DNA of 64,000 bases from Tulasnella sp. 424 (lineage: Eukaryota; Basidiomycota; Agaricomycetes; Cantharellales; Tulasnellaceae): the NCBI GenBank assembly GCA_019633425.1, contig WSUB01000160.1, forward strand, positions 1 through 64,000. The letters are read 5' to 3'. Both the position numbers and the translations under genes were made by a program. This document shows, in pieces, positions 44,805 through 56,793 of the stretch. Positions within the stretch are counted from its first letter, which is position 1. Every line of letters starts with the position of its first letter. Under the pieces are notes generated by a model, which was not told the origin of the DNA, ran no database searches, and saw only the letters and a program-made list of their open reading frames with translations.

Positions 44805-47661
44805 ATGCCAAGAGACGACAATCACGATGCCGTGCCTTCCAGGTCACCGTCCGATTCGGACCACCATACTTCCTCCAGTGGATTCCCGCATACCGCTAAG
44901 CTGGTACGTCGTTCCCGAGCCTCAAGGACAATTCCAATGACCCACCAAAACTACTTTTTCTTACAGAGAGCTAAACTCAACAAGCTTGCGAAGTGGCGAA
45001 TTGATCTCTCTTCTATCGAATTCGTCTCTGTCGTCCCCGAGGTCCATGGAGGTTATGCAACAGTTTCACAAGCCTTTTTGGTCTCTTCCTCCAGTGTTCA
45101 AGAGAGAGCGAGCCTATCCAATCCGACCAAAAAGAACGGTCTCGACGTACCTGGTCCTACTGGAGAAGCATCTCGGCAGCGGAAGGTCAGTACGCCTCTG
45201 CCTCTCTGGCCATTGACATTGACGATGAGCGGCTCATCAATTCAACCTTACAGGATGTAGCAGTGAAGAAAATGAAGATGTCAGATGACCCAGCGCGGAT
45301 ATTAGGGGTAAGAAGACTCCGACCAATCACGTAGTCGTTTCAGCGCTAAGGTCTTTCGGTTCAGTTGGCCCTCAGAGAAGCCGAATTCTTGGTCGGACTT
45401 TCTCACGAAAACGTCATTAAGCTCGAAGGATACATCGAGGACTTATGCAAGGATGTAGTCTGGTTGGTCTTTCCCTGGGCGGAGAACGGAAACTTGAAGA
45501 GCTTTATCGCGTCAGCAGAATGGGAGATCCCCGAACGAATCTGGCTGGTAGGATCGAACTACTCTTCCTCGATCTACCTCTGACATTTGCATCCCAGATT
45601 GATGACGTGGCGAGAGGAGTCGAATACCTCCATAGCCAGCAACCCCCCATCCGCCACGGAGACCTCAAATGCGTACGTTCGGAGAGCGTCATATTGAACC
45701 ACCTACAAACGTCGCTTTGACTTTTTAGATAAACATATTGGTCAACTCCAAGTACCGCGCGGTAATTACCGACTTTGGATCCGCTCGCCATCAAGTAACC
45801 AAGGATCTAGATGTGGAAACTAGTCATGCCCAAAACAAACCACAACCACAACCAGGCCTTTCGCTTGAACCAGCAATCTGTGGTACGACCAATACCATGA
45901 CCTTAACACTGAAGGGGGATCAATTCACTCTTCGTTGGGCTGCTCCGGAGCTGTTGCACACAAAGAAAGCCACCATCGCGAGCGATATCTGGGCATTGGG
46001 ATGTGTAGTGTACGAGGTAAAGTTCAGATCCTATCTTATGATCATGATCGAGTCTCAAAGATGAGCCCTGAAATAGGTGATGACAAACTCAATTCCATTC
46101 CATGATGTTGATGTCGACAATGTCGTCGCAATCCGGATCATGACGGGAAATCTCCCTTCCATTACAAACGAGGTTCGCATGGCATTGATTCAGTCCCTCT
46201 GCTCCCTCGCACTTGCGTGCTGGAGTGAGGACCCCCGAAAACGGCCAACTGCTGGGAATTGCCGAAATTTAATCAAGTGGATGGTGAGCAATGCTTACTT
46301 CGAGTAAATGACATGTAATTGACCAAAGCTTAATATAGCCTATGATTAAGCCAAGCCCGATGCGAACCACCGATGCAGCGGTTGCTAGAGCTCGTTCACC
46401 CGCGCTGCTGATGAAACTGGGAAGTATGTACATGCGGCAGGACGACTACACAAACGCGTCGGACTTCTTCACCAAGGCTCTGGGTAGCTACAAAGAGGTC
46501 GGCGACGGCAAAGGAAAGGCGGGGGCGCTGGTGGCGCTGGCGCAGGTGCATCGGCTTCAAAACAAGTACGGCCAGGCCGTGACATTCTACTCGGATGCGC
46601 TCCAAATCTTCACCGACATCCGCGACAGGCGAGGGAGAGCCTCCGCTCTTTTTGGTCTCGCGGAGGTGCACCGGCTTCGAAACGAGTACAGCCTGGCTGT
46701 TATGTTCTACTCTGATGCCTTACAAATTCGCACCGACATCGGCGACAGGCAAGGGAGAGCTAACACTCTTTGGGGTCTTGCTGAGGTGCATCGGCTTCGA
46801 AACGAGTACAGTAAGGCCGTCGCATTCTACTCCGAGGACCTACAGATCCGCATCGACATCGGCGATAGGCAAGGCAGAGCCGACTCTCTTTCGGGTCTCG
46901 CTCACGTGCATCGGCTTCGAAACGAGTTCAGCCAGGCCGAGACATTCTACACCGAGGCCCTCCAAATCCGCACCGACATCGGCGACAGGCAAGGGAGAGC
47001 GAACGCTCTTTGGGGTCTCGCTGAGGTGCATCGGCTCCGAAACGAGTACAACCAAGCCGTGACATTCTACTCCGAGGCTCTAGACATCCGCACCGAGATC
47101 GGCGACAGGCATGGAAGAGCCGACGCCCTTTGGGGTCTCGCTGAGGTGCATCGACTTCGAAACGAGCACAGCGAGGCTGTGGCATTCTACTCTGAGGCCC
47201 TCGGCATCCGCACCGAGATTGGCGACAGGCATGGGAGAGCCGCGGCTCTTTCGGGTCTCGCTGGGGTGCATCGGCTTCGAAAGGAGTACAGCCAGGCCAT
47301 CAAATTCTTCTCCGAGGCGCTAGACATCCGCACCGACATCGGTGACAGGTCAGGGAGAGCCTTTACTTTGCGGAATCTTGCCCATGTACATCGGTCTCAA
47401 AACGAGTCTAGCCAAGCCATCACTCTGTTTTCGGAGGCTGTGGAAATCTGTACCGATATCGGGGACCGATCCGGCAGAGCTCACTCCCTGTTGGGCCTTG
47501 GAGACGTGCATCGTGATCAAGGCAACCACAGGGAAGCAATTGGCCCTTATACAGAAGCTGCAGCAGTCTTTGAACAAATCGGAAATAGTGAAAATGCCGC
47601 TTATGCTTCAAAACAAGCTGCTAAAGTCCGTCAAATATCCACGCGAGAAGAAGCTACGTGA
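44805..47661 (+). CDS. TKL-like protein kinase fused to TPR array (KT3)
   Basis: Intact, eight exons in phase 0: 44805-44903, 44967-45185, 45254-45307, 45365-45547, 45598-45672, 45729-46016, 46077-46283, 46339-47661; 815 aa. Kinase at about 45-375: VAVKKM (β3 Lys), REAEFLVGLSHENVIKLEGY, WLVFPWAENGNLKSF, HGDLKCINILV (non-RD), DFGSAR, RWAAPE, SDIWALGC. The nucleotide loop (VVPEVHGGYATV) is degenerate. Compared with KT1 and KT2 an extra intron splits the β3 exon (219 + 54 bp). Residues about 390-810 contain roughly ten 40-aa TPRs (EYSQAVTFYSEALQIRTDIG type), moderately similar to each other. There is no signal peptide or transmembrane segment. It is probably a cytosolic signalling protein; its partners are unknown. 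Confidence 0.9.
46441..47640 (+). repeat. 120-bp tandem TPR-coding repeat of KT3
   Basis: About ten units with an exact 120-nt period (for example AACGAGTACAG at 46681, 46801 and close variants every 120 nt). Similarity between units is intermediate between the KT1 and KT2 arrays. Confidence 0.9.
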
Positions 47662-49285
47662 CTGTTCTAGGGAGTTTTCGAGATCAGGGAGATCGACAAG
47701 TATTTGGTTCGAGACGTAGGTCCAAGTCACGCACGCGACGCACGAGTTCCCCTACGTTATGGTCACTCGATCGAATGGCTCACTCTCCGTCTCCGACGTC
47801 TTACATTACACGCTTCGATAGAAGTACTTCATCATCTTCGGATGCCTGTCGGCTCTTCCTTCAACCATCCCAATTGCCTTGTCTTTCTTTTATGTAGTGA
47901 ATGTCACGTATATCCTATTCGTTTGATATGACGGAACAAACAACTCTGAAGAACGAGAGCAGGTTGTCTTCGCAATAGATTCGTCGCAAACTTCCTGGTC
48001 TGGGAAACGAGTCTCGTTGTCCACTAAAACCCTCGAAATCGCCCCCTTTATGACTTAATGACTTTGTGTTACGGCTTTACTGTCACGCCGGCGTTATTAT
48101 ATCTTAAATCTATCGAGAAACACGCGGCAGATGCATGTCGTCTCATTTAGTCTGATTGGCTTGTCTTCACTTTCCTACTATTGATATCGACTCTCGTCCG
48201 CGGGGACATTGTGCTATCTGTCTATCTACTCCTTACCGAGCTTGAGGTGTGCTCCTCAACGCTGCGCCACTATCCTGTTATACGGAAAAAAAGGAAAGTT
48301 GGGAAGAGAAATGTGCTTGCGCGACGTCCGCAATGCTGGGACTTGAATAAAACACGACTAGCGACGGCAGGGCAAATCCAAATTAGATAGTTACACGATC
48401 CAAACGTCGGACACCATTGCGAAATGCCTCATATCGTGGATGCAAGTGTTTCTCGGCAGCGGTTCTGCTGAGCCGAGTTCCTTTTTCCCCTGGTGGGGGA
48501 ACGAAGCTTGCCCGATTTGGGGTACCCAGATGCTGTCTGGGTCGCATGAAATCCCTTTTTCTAGAGTTGCGCTGCCTTCCTACCGGCTGCCTCGAACTGC
48601 TGATTTGTAAAGTAGCTTTACTTACACCTCTAGACATTTTCGTCTTCTTGGTCTGGGAATGGACGCAAGCAATCTTCTGAGCGCTTGGAAGGCAAATTCC
48701 CGTCGTTTGGTCCGCCTCCTTCAGATAAGATTCACCACCCGTCTTCACACCCGAGCTTCCATTTTAAATATCATCCGACTGAATAATTATTAAGGGCTCG
48801 CTCTGCACTCAATCTGGTGAGCCACGTAATTGGGAAGGACGATAGGTTCGATCCGGTTGGGCGAATGGCACGGAGGAAGAACGTCTACAAGCACTGGAAG
48901 CATATTTATATTTACCTCGACATGGTTCGAATGATACGAACTCATATAGAGTGAGTCTCATCGGTCAACTCTGTTCCTCCATATGCCTGTAGCGACCACC
49001 GCTTCCAGGACCTGCTTCACCACACCATCCATCACCGACCGTACTTCACCGACACCCTGCACTAAATGCGCAGCTGAATTGCCTAGAAAATCACCCAATC
49101 TGAGTAATGGTAGGGCTCCTTGGAGGGATACAGGAGGGAATTAGTCCCGATGAATGAAAACAACGGCCGGAGGATACGGAGTTACGCGGCTTTCCCAAGG
49201 TTTGTTCCTTCTCTACTTGCTCTCCCTTTCAGGCGGCCTCCACCGTCACCATTCCCCAACCTTCGGGCCCGATCTTGTCTAAGAG
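47662..49285. other. Intergenic, no gene seen
   Basis: About 1.6 kb from the KT3 stop to the TAF4 start. An open frame at 48417-48680 has no domain or start context worth trusting. The last few hundred bases should contain the TAF4 promoter. Confidence 0.55.
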
Positions 49286-51102
49286 ATGGCTACGCCGAAA
49301 CCAAAAAAGGCTCGGACCGACACAGCAGCTTCGACAGGGCTGGCTCTGCCCTCAGCTCAACCGGCCGCCACTACCACACAAGCTACGACATCATACCGTA
49401 TGTCCTTTGAGGGCCATTTCTCTTTGATACTTTATGATTGATGAATCCTTCATACGAAGAACCAGCCGTGCCAGCCATAGATCCTAACCTACAAGCTGTA
49501 TCAACCCCAACGGCAAATCGAACAGCCCAGGCTGCCACCGGTTATCTGAAGTGAATCCTATCCTTATGGTGCTTCTCCTCGTCGTAGAAGCTCATCGCTC
49601 AATCCATACGTAGTACTCCAGGAGTTCCCGCCACTCCTTTAGCTACTCAAGCCTATTACAACTACTACCCGCAGTACTACAGTCAAGGGTATGGACAGGG
49701 TATGCCGTATTACACCGCTCAAACGGCGTATGGAACGGGATATGGACCTCAAGCCTACGGAGCCTTGGGAACTCCAACAACCGCTACCCACCCGTATACG
49801 CCTACAACTGCTGCACCGGCAGTTGCAGTCCCTGCCAACACCGCAACCACTACCGCCGCAGCAACTCAAAGACTAATACCTCCTGCCGCTCCAGCAGCCC
49901 CTAAACCAAGTCCAGCGGCACCCGCTGCTGCAAGTTTAGATACTGCTAGTGTTGCTCAGTTAACAGATGCTTTGGGAAGTGCGGGGGTAGATATTCGGGT
50001 AAGAGCGACTGGTGAGGCGTTGCCCGAAAATCGGGGTTGACGGTGAGGCTCTTTTTTTTTTTTCCTAGGCAGAGGAGGAGGCTATGACTCGAGATACGAG
50101 GGCTCAACTTTCAGCAAATATCGCTCCCTCTGAAGACAGATCGAAAAAGCAAAATTTCTTGGACCCTGTGGTGTTGGCTGCTCGAGTCAAAGAAATCAGT
50201 AAGATCCTCTTACTTAGAACTACTCCGCGATACGGCCGTTCTGACGGTATTTATGTCTCTAAGCATCAAATCACTCCTTAACCGCGACGGCCGATGCTCA
50301 AACATACATCGCCCTCGCCCTGCAATTCCGTCTCACCACTCTCATCAAACAGTCCATTACCGCCGTCGACCACCGCATCGAATCTCAATACAACCGACCA
50401 CCCCCATTGTACCCCATTGACGACAATATTATGCAAGTTGAGGGTGAAGATGCCACGAAACCTGAGCCACAAGCAATGTGGAGTGTCCTAGTCCGGCGAG
50501 ACGTCGCCAAACAACTCTCCGCGCTGGAAAAAATTGATCGGGAAGAAGAAAGTCGTATTCGGAGAAGGAGGAAGGAACGAGACGAGAACGAAGCTTCCGC
50601 GAATGGTGGGACCTCTTCTGCAGGACCAGGGGACGCTATGGACTTGGATGGGATTGGAGGGGGAGACGGGGATGACGACAAGAAGGGCAAGAAATTGAAG
50701 AAGAAGCAGGACGGACCTGGAGTGCTTGCCAAGAAGATGACGGAGGATATGCAAAAGAGCGTCAGCAATCGGGTCGCCAACGAGTTTACCGGCGTCAAGA
50801 AATACTCGTGGATGCAACCTGGAGGTGCGCCCGCGGCGACGCCAGTTAAGAAGCCCGCCCCGATAGCGCCGCCCACCGGTGGTGGCGCAGCTACGTCTTC
50901 TTCGACCCCAACTGCTGTCGGCGGTACCACAACCGGGTCCACTTTTGTCAGACCATTTTTGGCCGGGGGAAGGAGCATGGTCAACGAGACGTTGGATGAA
51001 CGAAAGGTCACCCTGGGGGATCTCATGTTTGTCGTCGGGAAGGAGAAAGGTCACGGTGCTGGCAGAGGTAGTGCGAGAGTATGGGGAGTTGGGGGGTGGT
51101 AA
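49286..51102 (+). CDS. TAF4: Transcription initiation factor TFIID subunit 4 (TAF4)
   Basis: Five deduced exons, 49286-49397, 49460-49550, 49614-49998, 50069-50198 and 50264-51102, about 518 aa. TAF4 pairs with TAF12 through a histone-like fold inside TFIID in the nucleus. The C-terminal TAF4 domain is visible from about residue 180: VAQLTDALGSAGVDIRAEEE, then LDPVVLAARVKEI, LQFRLTTLIKQSITAVDHRI, VAKQLSALEKIDREEE followed by RIRRRRKERDE, and near the end DERKVTLGDLMFVV with a GHGAGRG turn, which matches the usual end of the family. The N-terminal part is low complexity, with a Tyr/Gly/Gln stretch (YYNYYPQYYSQGYGQG) and an Ala/Pro/Thr-rich linker. Exon 2 borders are the least certain. It converges on SDHB, with 242 bp between the stops. 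Confidence 0.85.
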
Positions 51103-51344
51103 CCTCAATGGGGGCGAACGTTCTTCGAGGCAAGCCTTGTACATTGGTCGGTTCCCTTTCCATTTGTTGTATTTTGCCATCTACCTTCCTACGAGATCAT
51201 TAAACGCGTGCTCGCACACCACTCGAAGAGTCAAAGAGCTTGTTTGACGAAGATAGCGTATACAGAAACAAAAAATCGCAAACGAGCGAGAGAGATTAGT
51301 GACGACGAAACGGACCTATTAAAAGTCGAGGATCTGATCAAAAT

Positions 51345-52542
51345 TTAACCCTCCGTGGCCATCTCGTATTTCATTTGGGCAATAGCCTTGCCGGGGTTCA
51401 AGCCCTTGGGGCATGTTCGAGAGCCTGCGGGAGAGGCAACGTTAGCGAGAATCGTGGAAACGTCTGTTCAAGTGTGGACTGACAATTGAAGATGGTGTGG
51501 CACCGATACATGCTGAGGTCGTTCTGCATCTTCTCCTTACGTGCCAATCCAGCCATGTCCTATAAGAAGCCGTCAGAAACATGGGGTCGAAGTAGTGAAC
51601 AATGGATAAAAACGCACTCTCGAGTCTGCCATCCATCTATACGCGGCCATAAGAGTGGCAGGGCCAAGGTACCTGTCCTGGTTCCACCAGTACGAAGGGC
51701 AAGAGGTAGAGCAGCATGCGCAAAGAATGCACTCGTACATTCCGTCGAGTTTGGCACGGTCTTCGATGCTTTGACGGTGCTCCTTGCCGTCGGCTGGAGG
51801 ATCGGCTTGTAGCCACGGCTCAATGGACTTGTACTGCTTGTAGAATTGGGTCATGTCGGCTATTAAAAGGCACGACGAGGTTAAGAAGATACTCTCTTGA
51901 CGATACGTTGGTGTTGCCACTCACGAACGAGGTCCTTGACAATGTACACTGGAAGACGGTAGGCCACGAGGCGTTAGAGCCATATATTTCTAAGCGGCCA
52001 AGATGCGTAACTTACTGTGAGGGAGAGGATAAAGCTTTGTATCCTTCCCGGCTGCTCTGTCGATTCTGCACAGACATGCCAAAGTATTCTGTCCGTCGAT
52101 GTTCATGGCGCATGATCCGCAAATTCCCTCTCGGCAAGACCGTCGGAACGTCAATGTCGGGTCCATTTCGTTCTTAATCTTAATAATAGCATCAAGAATC
52201 ATAGGTCCGGTTTGATTAAGGTCAATGGTGTAACTTTGAAGGAAAGGTTTCTTGCTGGGCTCGTCCGGGTTCTGCAAGGTCGTGGGTATGACGTTCGTAG
52301 GCAGGTGAAATTAGCGACAGGTCTCGGCAACCAGTCCAAGCTCTCCAATTATTGCTCACCCAGCGGTAGATTTTGAACGTCTTCATAAGAGGCTCTTTCC
52401 CCGCTGGAGGCGCCGAGCTCTGGTCCTTGGAGGCTTGGGCATATTTCGAAGGTGCGGAAGAGGATACAGACCTCAGTGCTTGAGAACGGATAAGAGAACG
52501 AGCGGCGAGAGTCGACGAAGTAGCACGCAGCGAAAACGACAT
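51345..52542 (-). CDS. SDHB: Succinate dehydrogenase iron-sulfur subunit, mitochondrial
   Basis: Six exons on the minus strand: 52360-52542, 52016-52271, 51925-51948 (24 bp), 51618-51859, 51484-51559, 51345-51424; 286 aa, typical for the family. This is complex II's electron-transfer subunit on the matrix side of the inner mitochondrial membrane, passing electrons from the flavoprotein to ubiquinone. The N-terminus is Ser/Arg/Ala-rich without acidic residues, as expected of a presequence. Cluster ligands are visible: 2Fe-2[10 protein letters not shown] (C107, C112, C115) and C127; 4Fe-4[14 protein letters not shown] (198-208); and 3Fe-4[10 protein letters not shown] plus SRTCPKG (255-265). 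His256, in the position altered in many carboxamide-resistant fungi, is the sensitive-type histidine. The start was taken at the ATG before SFSLRATSS. Confidence 0.95.
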
Positions 52543-54462
52543 TTTGACACTACGACCTCGGAAGGCTTTTGGGGAGAGGGGATACAGGTGAAGATGGGAG
52601 GGAAAGAAGAGATGGTGGACGGTGGATTTCGGTGTGGACGGGAAGCGAACGGTCGAACGGGAAACTCGGGGACTCGCGGAACCGGATTCGGAGCACGTGA
52701 AGCTAACCGTATGAATGTCGACTCGGACCAATCACAAGAAGCTCATTTGGTCCCCTGACCTGGCCCCAGCATCCCTCCGCGGCGATCCCTTTGCATGTCA
52801 ACTTGCGATCGGGAGCACGTCGAACTCGCCGTCAACCCTATACTTCGCATTTCGCTAAGCCTCATGGTACAGTCACTCGTCATGGTCGGCTTCTTTCCTC
52901 ATTCAGGCCGACGCTATCTTCGCTCTTGCAACGGCTCGTCGCGTCTCGACCAACCTGGACGTCTTTTGGGTACCGTCAAAAAAGCTCCGGTTTGAATCAA
53001 GCTTGCTTCAAATCGTCTTTAAAGCCGAACAGCTGTAGTCAAGCTTCGTTTGTGCTTCCGGCCGAGGTTAAATTTGATGTGTCTTCCCGACACGAGAAAC
53101 CTTTCGACCGTCATCCCAGGCTTTATTTCATGGCCATAACGTAGGGAAGTAGCTGAGTTTATGTCCTCTCGCAATAGATTTTATAGGAAAGGAACGGGGT
53201 TGAGGCTCGCACTGAAGCTTGAGGGTTATGTAAAAGCGATAGCTAAACAAGTAGACAACAAAACTTCTCTCGCCAGACGCATTTCAACATCGCAGTTGTT
53301 TGCATACCTCCCGACTTCCTCGTATTTACCTTGCTTCAGAGCCTGTCGCCAACTCGGGACGAGGGCATAATGTAACTACTTCGACACGCCGCCTCTCTCC
53401 ATCTGGTGCTGACTCTCTGGACAGCTAGCTGGAGGGATTCGGAAGGTCCTAAATCTTGTCGGCTGAGCACCCACCATCCACCCCTCAGATACTCATAGGT
53501 GATCCTCGCTGTCTGGACAGCTCCCCCATAGTAGATCATGTCGATCGAGAAGCATAGCTATGAGCGAGTGTCTCCACTGACTGTAGAGCCTGAAAGAGTG
53601 ACAGCGATCAATCTTGAGCATGACGTCCACTCTGAATCCAGTGTGATATCAGAACTTCACCGGAAGACACATTCCAAAAGAAGCAGCGGTTGTAGGGCCG
53701 TAAGTCGTCAGCCATGAGGCAGTCTCGGCAAGGCTTAAGGTGCTACGCGGTTGACTCAGAATCTGCCTTATGAGAGCCTTAGAGGTGCCAAGAATAATTC
53801 CAGCTGATTTTGCAGCCAGATTGTGAGGGTTTCTACTCAAGTTTAGCTTTCAATGTCTCGGTTTAAGTTTTCGCTTTACGTTGTCATTTATGAGTCCGAA
53901 CAGCAAATCCACTGAAGTACGAATTCGCCTCCTCTGGGTCATATCTCCTGTTTTAATCATAAATTACATACACAATAGTCTCCCGGGGGCAGACTAAATA
54001 CAACTTGTGTGGGGCAGGGTAGGTTCGTTGTATTTACATACACAATAGGTTTTGATTTCGGATTAGAATAAATCAAGCTGGCTGAAGGATGTTCAGTGAT
54101 CTCACTTAGCCTCAACTTAAAATACTTGCTACACCGGCTTCCCTAAGCGGAGGAGCTATAATCGAGGAATCTTTATCAACTCCAGGTGACGTTAAGTATA
54201 TAATCTTTAGGGGCTTTCCTCTGGCGGCGATGGGCGACTTGAGGCGAAGCACGGCGTCGTGATCCGCTAAGTCCGTCCGATCGTTGTCGTTTGTCGCACC
54301 ATTATGTGCAGCGACCACGTCATTCAGTCTCTCTCACATAAACAAACCTAAAGTGAATTGGCCTATTGCATCCGCCCTTTCAAAGCTCGACCAGCCATAT
54401 CATTCTGCATGCCCCTCTAGCGAAACCCCTACCTTGCACTTCCGACGTAAAAATTTCTACCC
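52543..54462. other. Intergenic, no gene seen
   Basis: About 1.9 kb between divergent genes. Several 60-110-codon frames exist but none shows a domain, repeat or splice structure. Two short near-identical stretches (TACATACACAATAG at 53965 and about 54036) form a small direct repeat. Confidence 0.55.
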
Positions 54463-56283
54463 ATGCTACCCCCCAACGCGGAGGCATCAGAGCCATCGGT
54501 TGGGACCTCATTTCAACCTTTTGTAGATCAGAACAAGTGGGTCGCAAGCTTTTTGGAGTGATCCTCACTCTAACCTAGGAATAGTCTCACAGTTGCGGAG
54601 CGCGGACTCGGAGATCCCCAACAGGTCCCGTCCACGGCAACAAACGCGACGGCTGAGGGACTCGACGGAGAATGTACCCTTGTCAAGAGACGACATAACG
54701 CTAGTTTACCGATATCTCGTCTTCCGGTTGAAATCCTCGCAACCATATTCGGCTTCACCCTTCCGCCAGATGAAGATCTATGGACAGTCCAGCACGCCCC
54801 TGTCCTTCATCAGCTCGTATCCGTATGTCATACGTGGAAGCAACTCGTGCAGGGGACCCCGGCGTTATGGACACTCATCTCCAGTCGAGATCCCTTCGGG
54901 CACGCAGAGCAAGCGCTGCAGTTATCATCCAAGATGCCCTTGGATGTCATCTACCACTGCGGGTTCCACGCGGGAGTCACTGCGGCCGAGTTCTTTCAGA
55001 AAGTTAGTCCAGAGAGCTACCGGTGGCGGAAACTAGATATCAACCACGACGACACTACGGAAGGATGGGAGTTATTGGAGGAACTGGCCGTTCCTGTCCT
55101 GGAGTCCCTGCACCTCGAATTCAACGCCGATGAAGATTATTGGGATCGTTCGAGGCCTCTGGATCTTTTCAGAGGTTCGTCGATGCCAAAGCTGCGGACA
55201 GCTACGCTCATGGAGATCCCGATACGCTGGGAGCGTGGCCAACTAACAGGAGGGAGGCTCCGAATATTGGAATTATTCGGAATCAGAAGGCATGCACCAT
55301 CTCTCCCTCAGATCCTCGACATTGTTCGCCTTTCGCCCTTGCTCAATACCCTTTCAATTCACGAAGTTACTGTGGAGACCGGAAATCATCCGGGTGTTCC
55401 GGCACTACGGCCACCTTGGCTCAGAGAGATGCATCTAGCGGAGCTGCCCAGTGCTGTCATGCGTCAGCTAGTGCTCTGCATACAACCGCCGCGGCCCCGG
55501 TGCTTTACAATCAAAACTACAGTCATGGAGGAGGAGGTAACAGAGCTCTTGGCACCCGGCGGCCTCGAGTCTGTTGTCATAACCGTCCTACGTGGTCGAG
55601 ACGGACGCCGCATATATATCAATTTCACCGGACTCAGCACGATGGTGTCAAATGGACGCTTTTCTCACGTCCAGATCAACGGAAATGCAGCAGTTTCGGT
55701 CCTAGAATGGGTACTTGGCTGTTTAGGATCCCAGGCCGAAGCAAAAGACGAAGAGGTACACGTAGAAGTATCCTACCTGGAGGATCTCTCTTCCCATGAC
55801 GTTTCATGGGCACTCCAAACGGTCCGCGACATCCCAAATGTGGTAGAGCTCACGTTGCGACCCAATGCAGAAGATTGGGAGCGTGAAGCTGCTCTGCTGC
55901 AGTCGCTCAGCTTGCCATGCCCGGAGGATTCGTCGCGAGAACATGAGTGCCGGTGGCCGTTCCACCAATTGCAAATAGTCACGCTTGGAGGCACCTACTC
56001 CCTCATCTCCATCTTTATCCAAGTAGTGCGAAGACGACTCGGTCTCGACAACACTCTCGGGCCCCGCATATCTGCTCACTCATATCCTCCACCAATTAAG
56101 ATTGTCTATGTACGTCCGTCATACGATGCCTACAATTCTTTTAGTACGTCGGAGCTCGATGAGCTTGATGAAATAATTGGAGCAGGAGGTGGGAATGTGT
56201 ACTGGTTGTCGAAACTGTGGAAGGATTGGCCCAAAGATATCCCACACGATCAACCCAACCCTGTACTAGATATGTTCCCATAA
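54463..56283 (+). CDS. F-box protein
   Basis: Two exons, 54463-54536 and 54579-56283, with a 42-bp intron, give 592 aa. The F-box is at residues about 63-112: LPISRLPVEILATIFGFTLP, then HQLVSVCHTWKQLVQGTPALW, the last being the usual end of fungal F-boxes. The remainder has Leu-rich segments with an irregular spacing (VLESLHLEFN, GRLRILELFGI, SLPQILDIVRLSPLLNTLSI, NVVELTLRPN) like the LRR-type C-terminus of Agaricomycete F-box proteins. Such proteins recruit substrates to SCF ubiquitin ligases through Skp1; the substrate is unknown. The short first exon is supported by an in-frame ATG and by the lack of any other start upstream of the F-box. The gene converges on ULA1, with 510 bp between the stops. 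Confidence 0.8.
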
Positions 56284-56793
56284 ACGCCTAAGGGGTTTCC
56301 CCCCTTCCACGACTATTAGGAATGTAATGGCTCTGGTTTAAATGGTTGACGACCCCTCCGCTTGGCTTCTCTTCACCCTGCTTATCTCGAACTTGAAGTA
56401 TTAGAACAACCCGATCTCTCAAGCATGGATTCAATTCGCTGGAAGCTCAGCGATCAGCGATCGAGGTCTGAGTGTATCGAAGGGGCGTAGCAGGGATCAC
56501 CAGTATCAATGAAACGGTTTCTCTCCCAATAGGACAAGCAGTCCATATACAAATTTGTCTGGGAGGGAAGGATATCCCGCCGGGACGCGTATACATACCA
56601 AGACGGCCGGGGAGATGTGTAATCCAACCTTGGCCCAGGCTTTCCCCTCCTCGCATCTTCGGTTCTTTCCGCACTGGGGACGCACTGCGAACATGTCTAA
56701 TTCATTTCTTGAGGGGAAAGCCAAGTGCATGACTGTGGAACAGGTACAACAGGCATCGTGGCTAGGTTCAAGAGCTCCTCAGCAGTTTACATT
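56284..56793. other. Intergenic between convergent genes
   Basis: 510 bp between two stop codons. There is no coding signal; it is expected to hold both 3' untranslated regions. Confidence 0.6.

Noticed and set aside
48780..48880. Possible tRNA gene (GGTTCGATCC resembling a B box)
   Set aside because: No acceptor-stem pairing, A box or anticodon arm could be laid out at the right distances.
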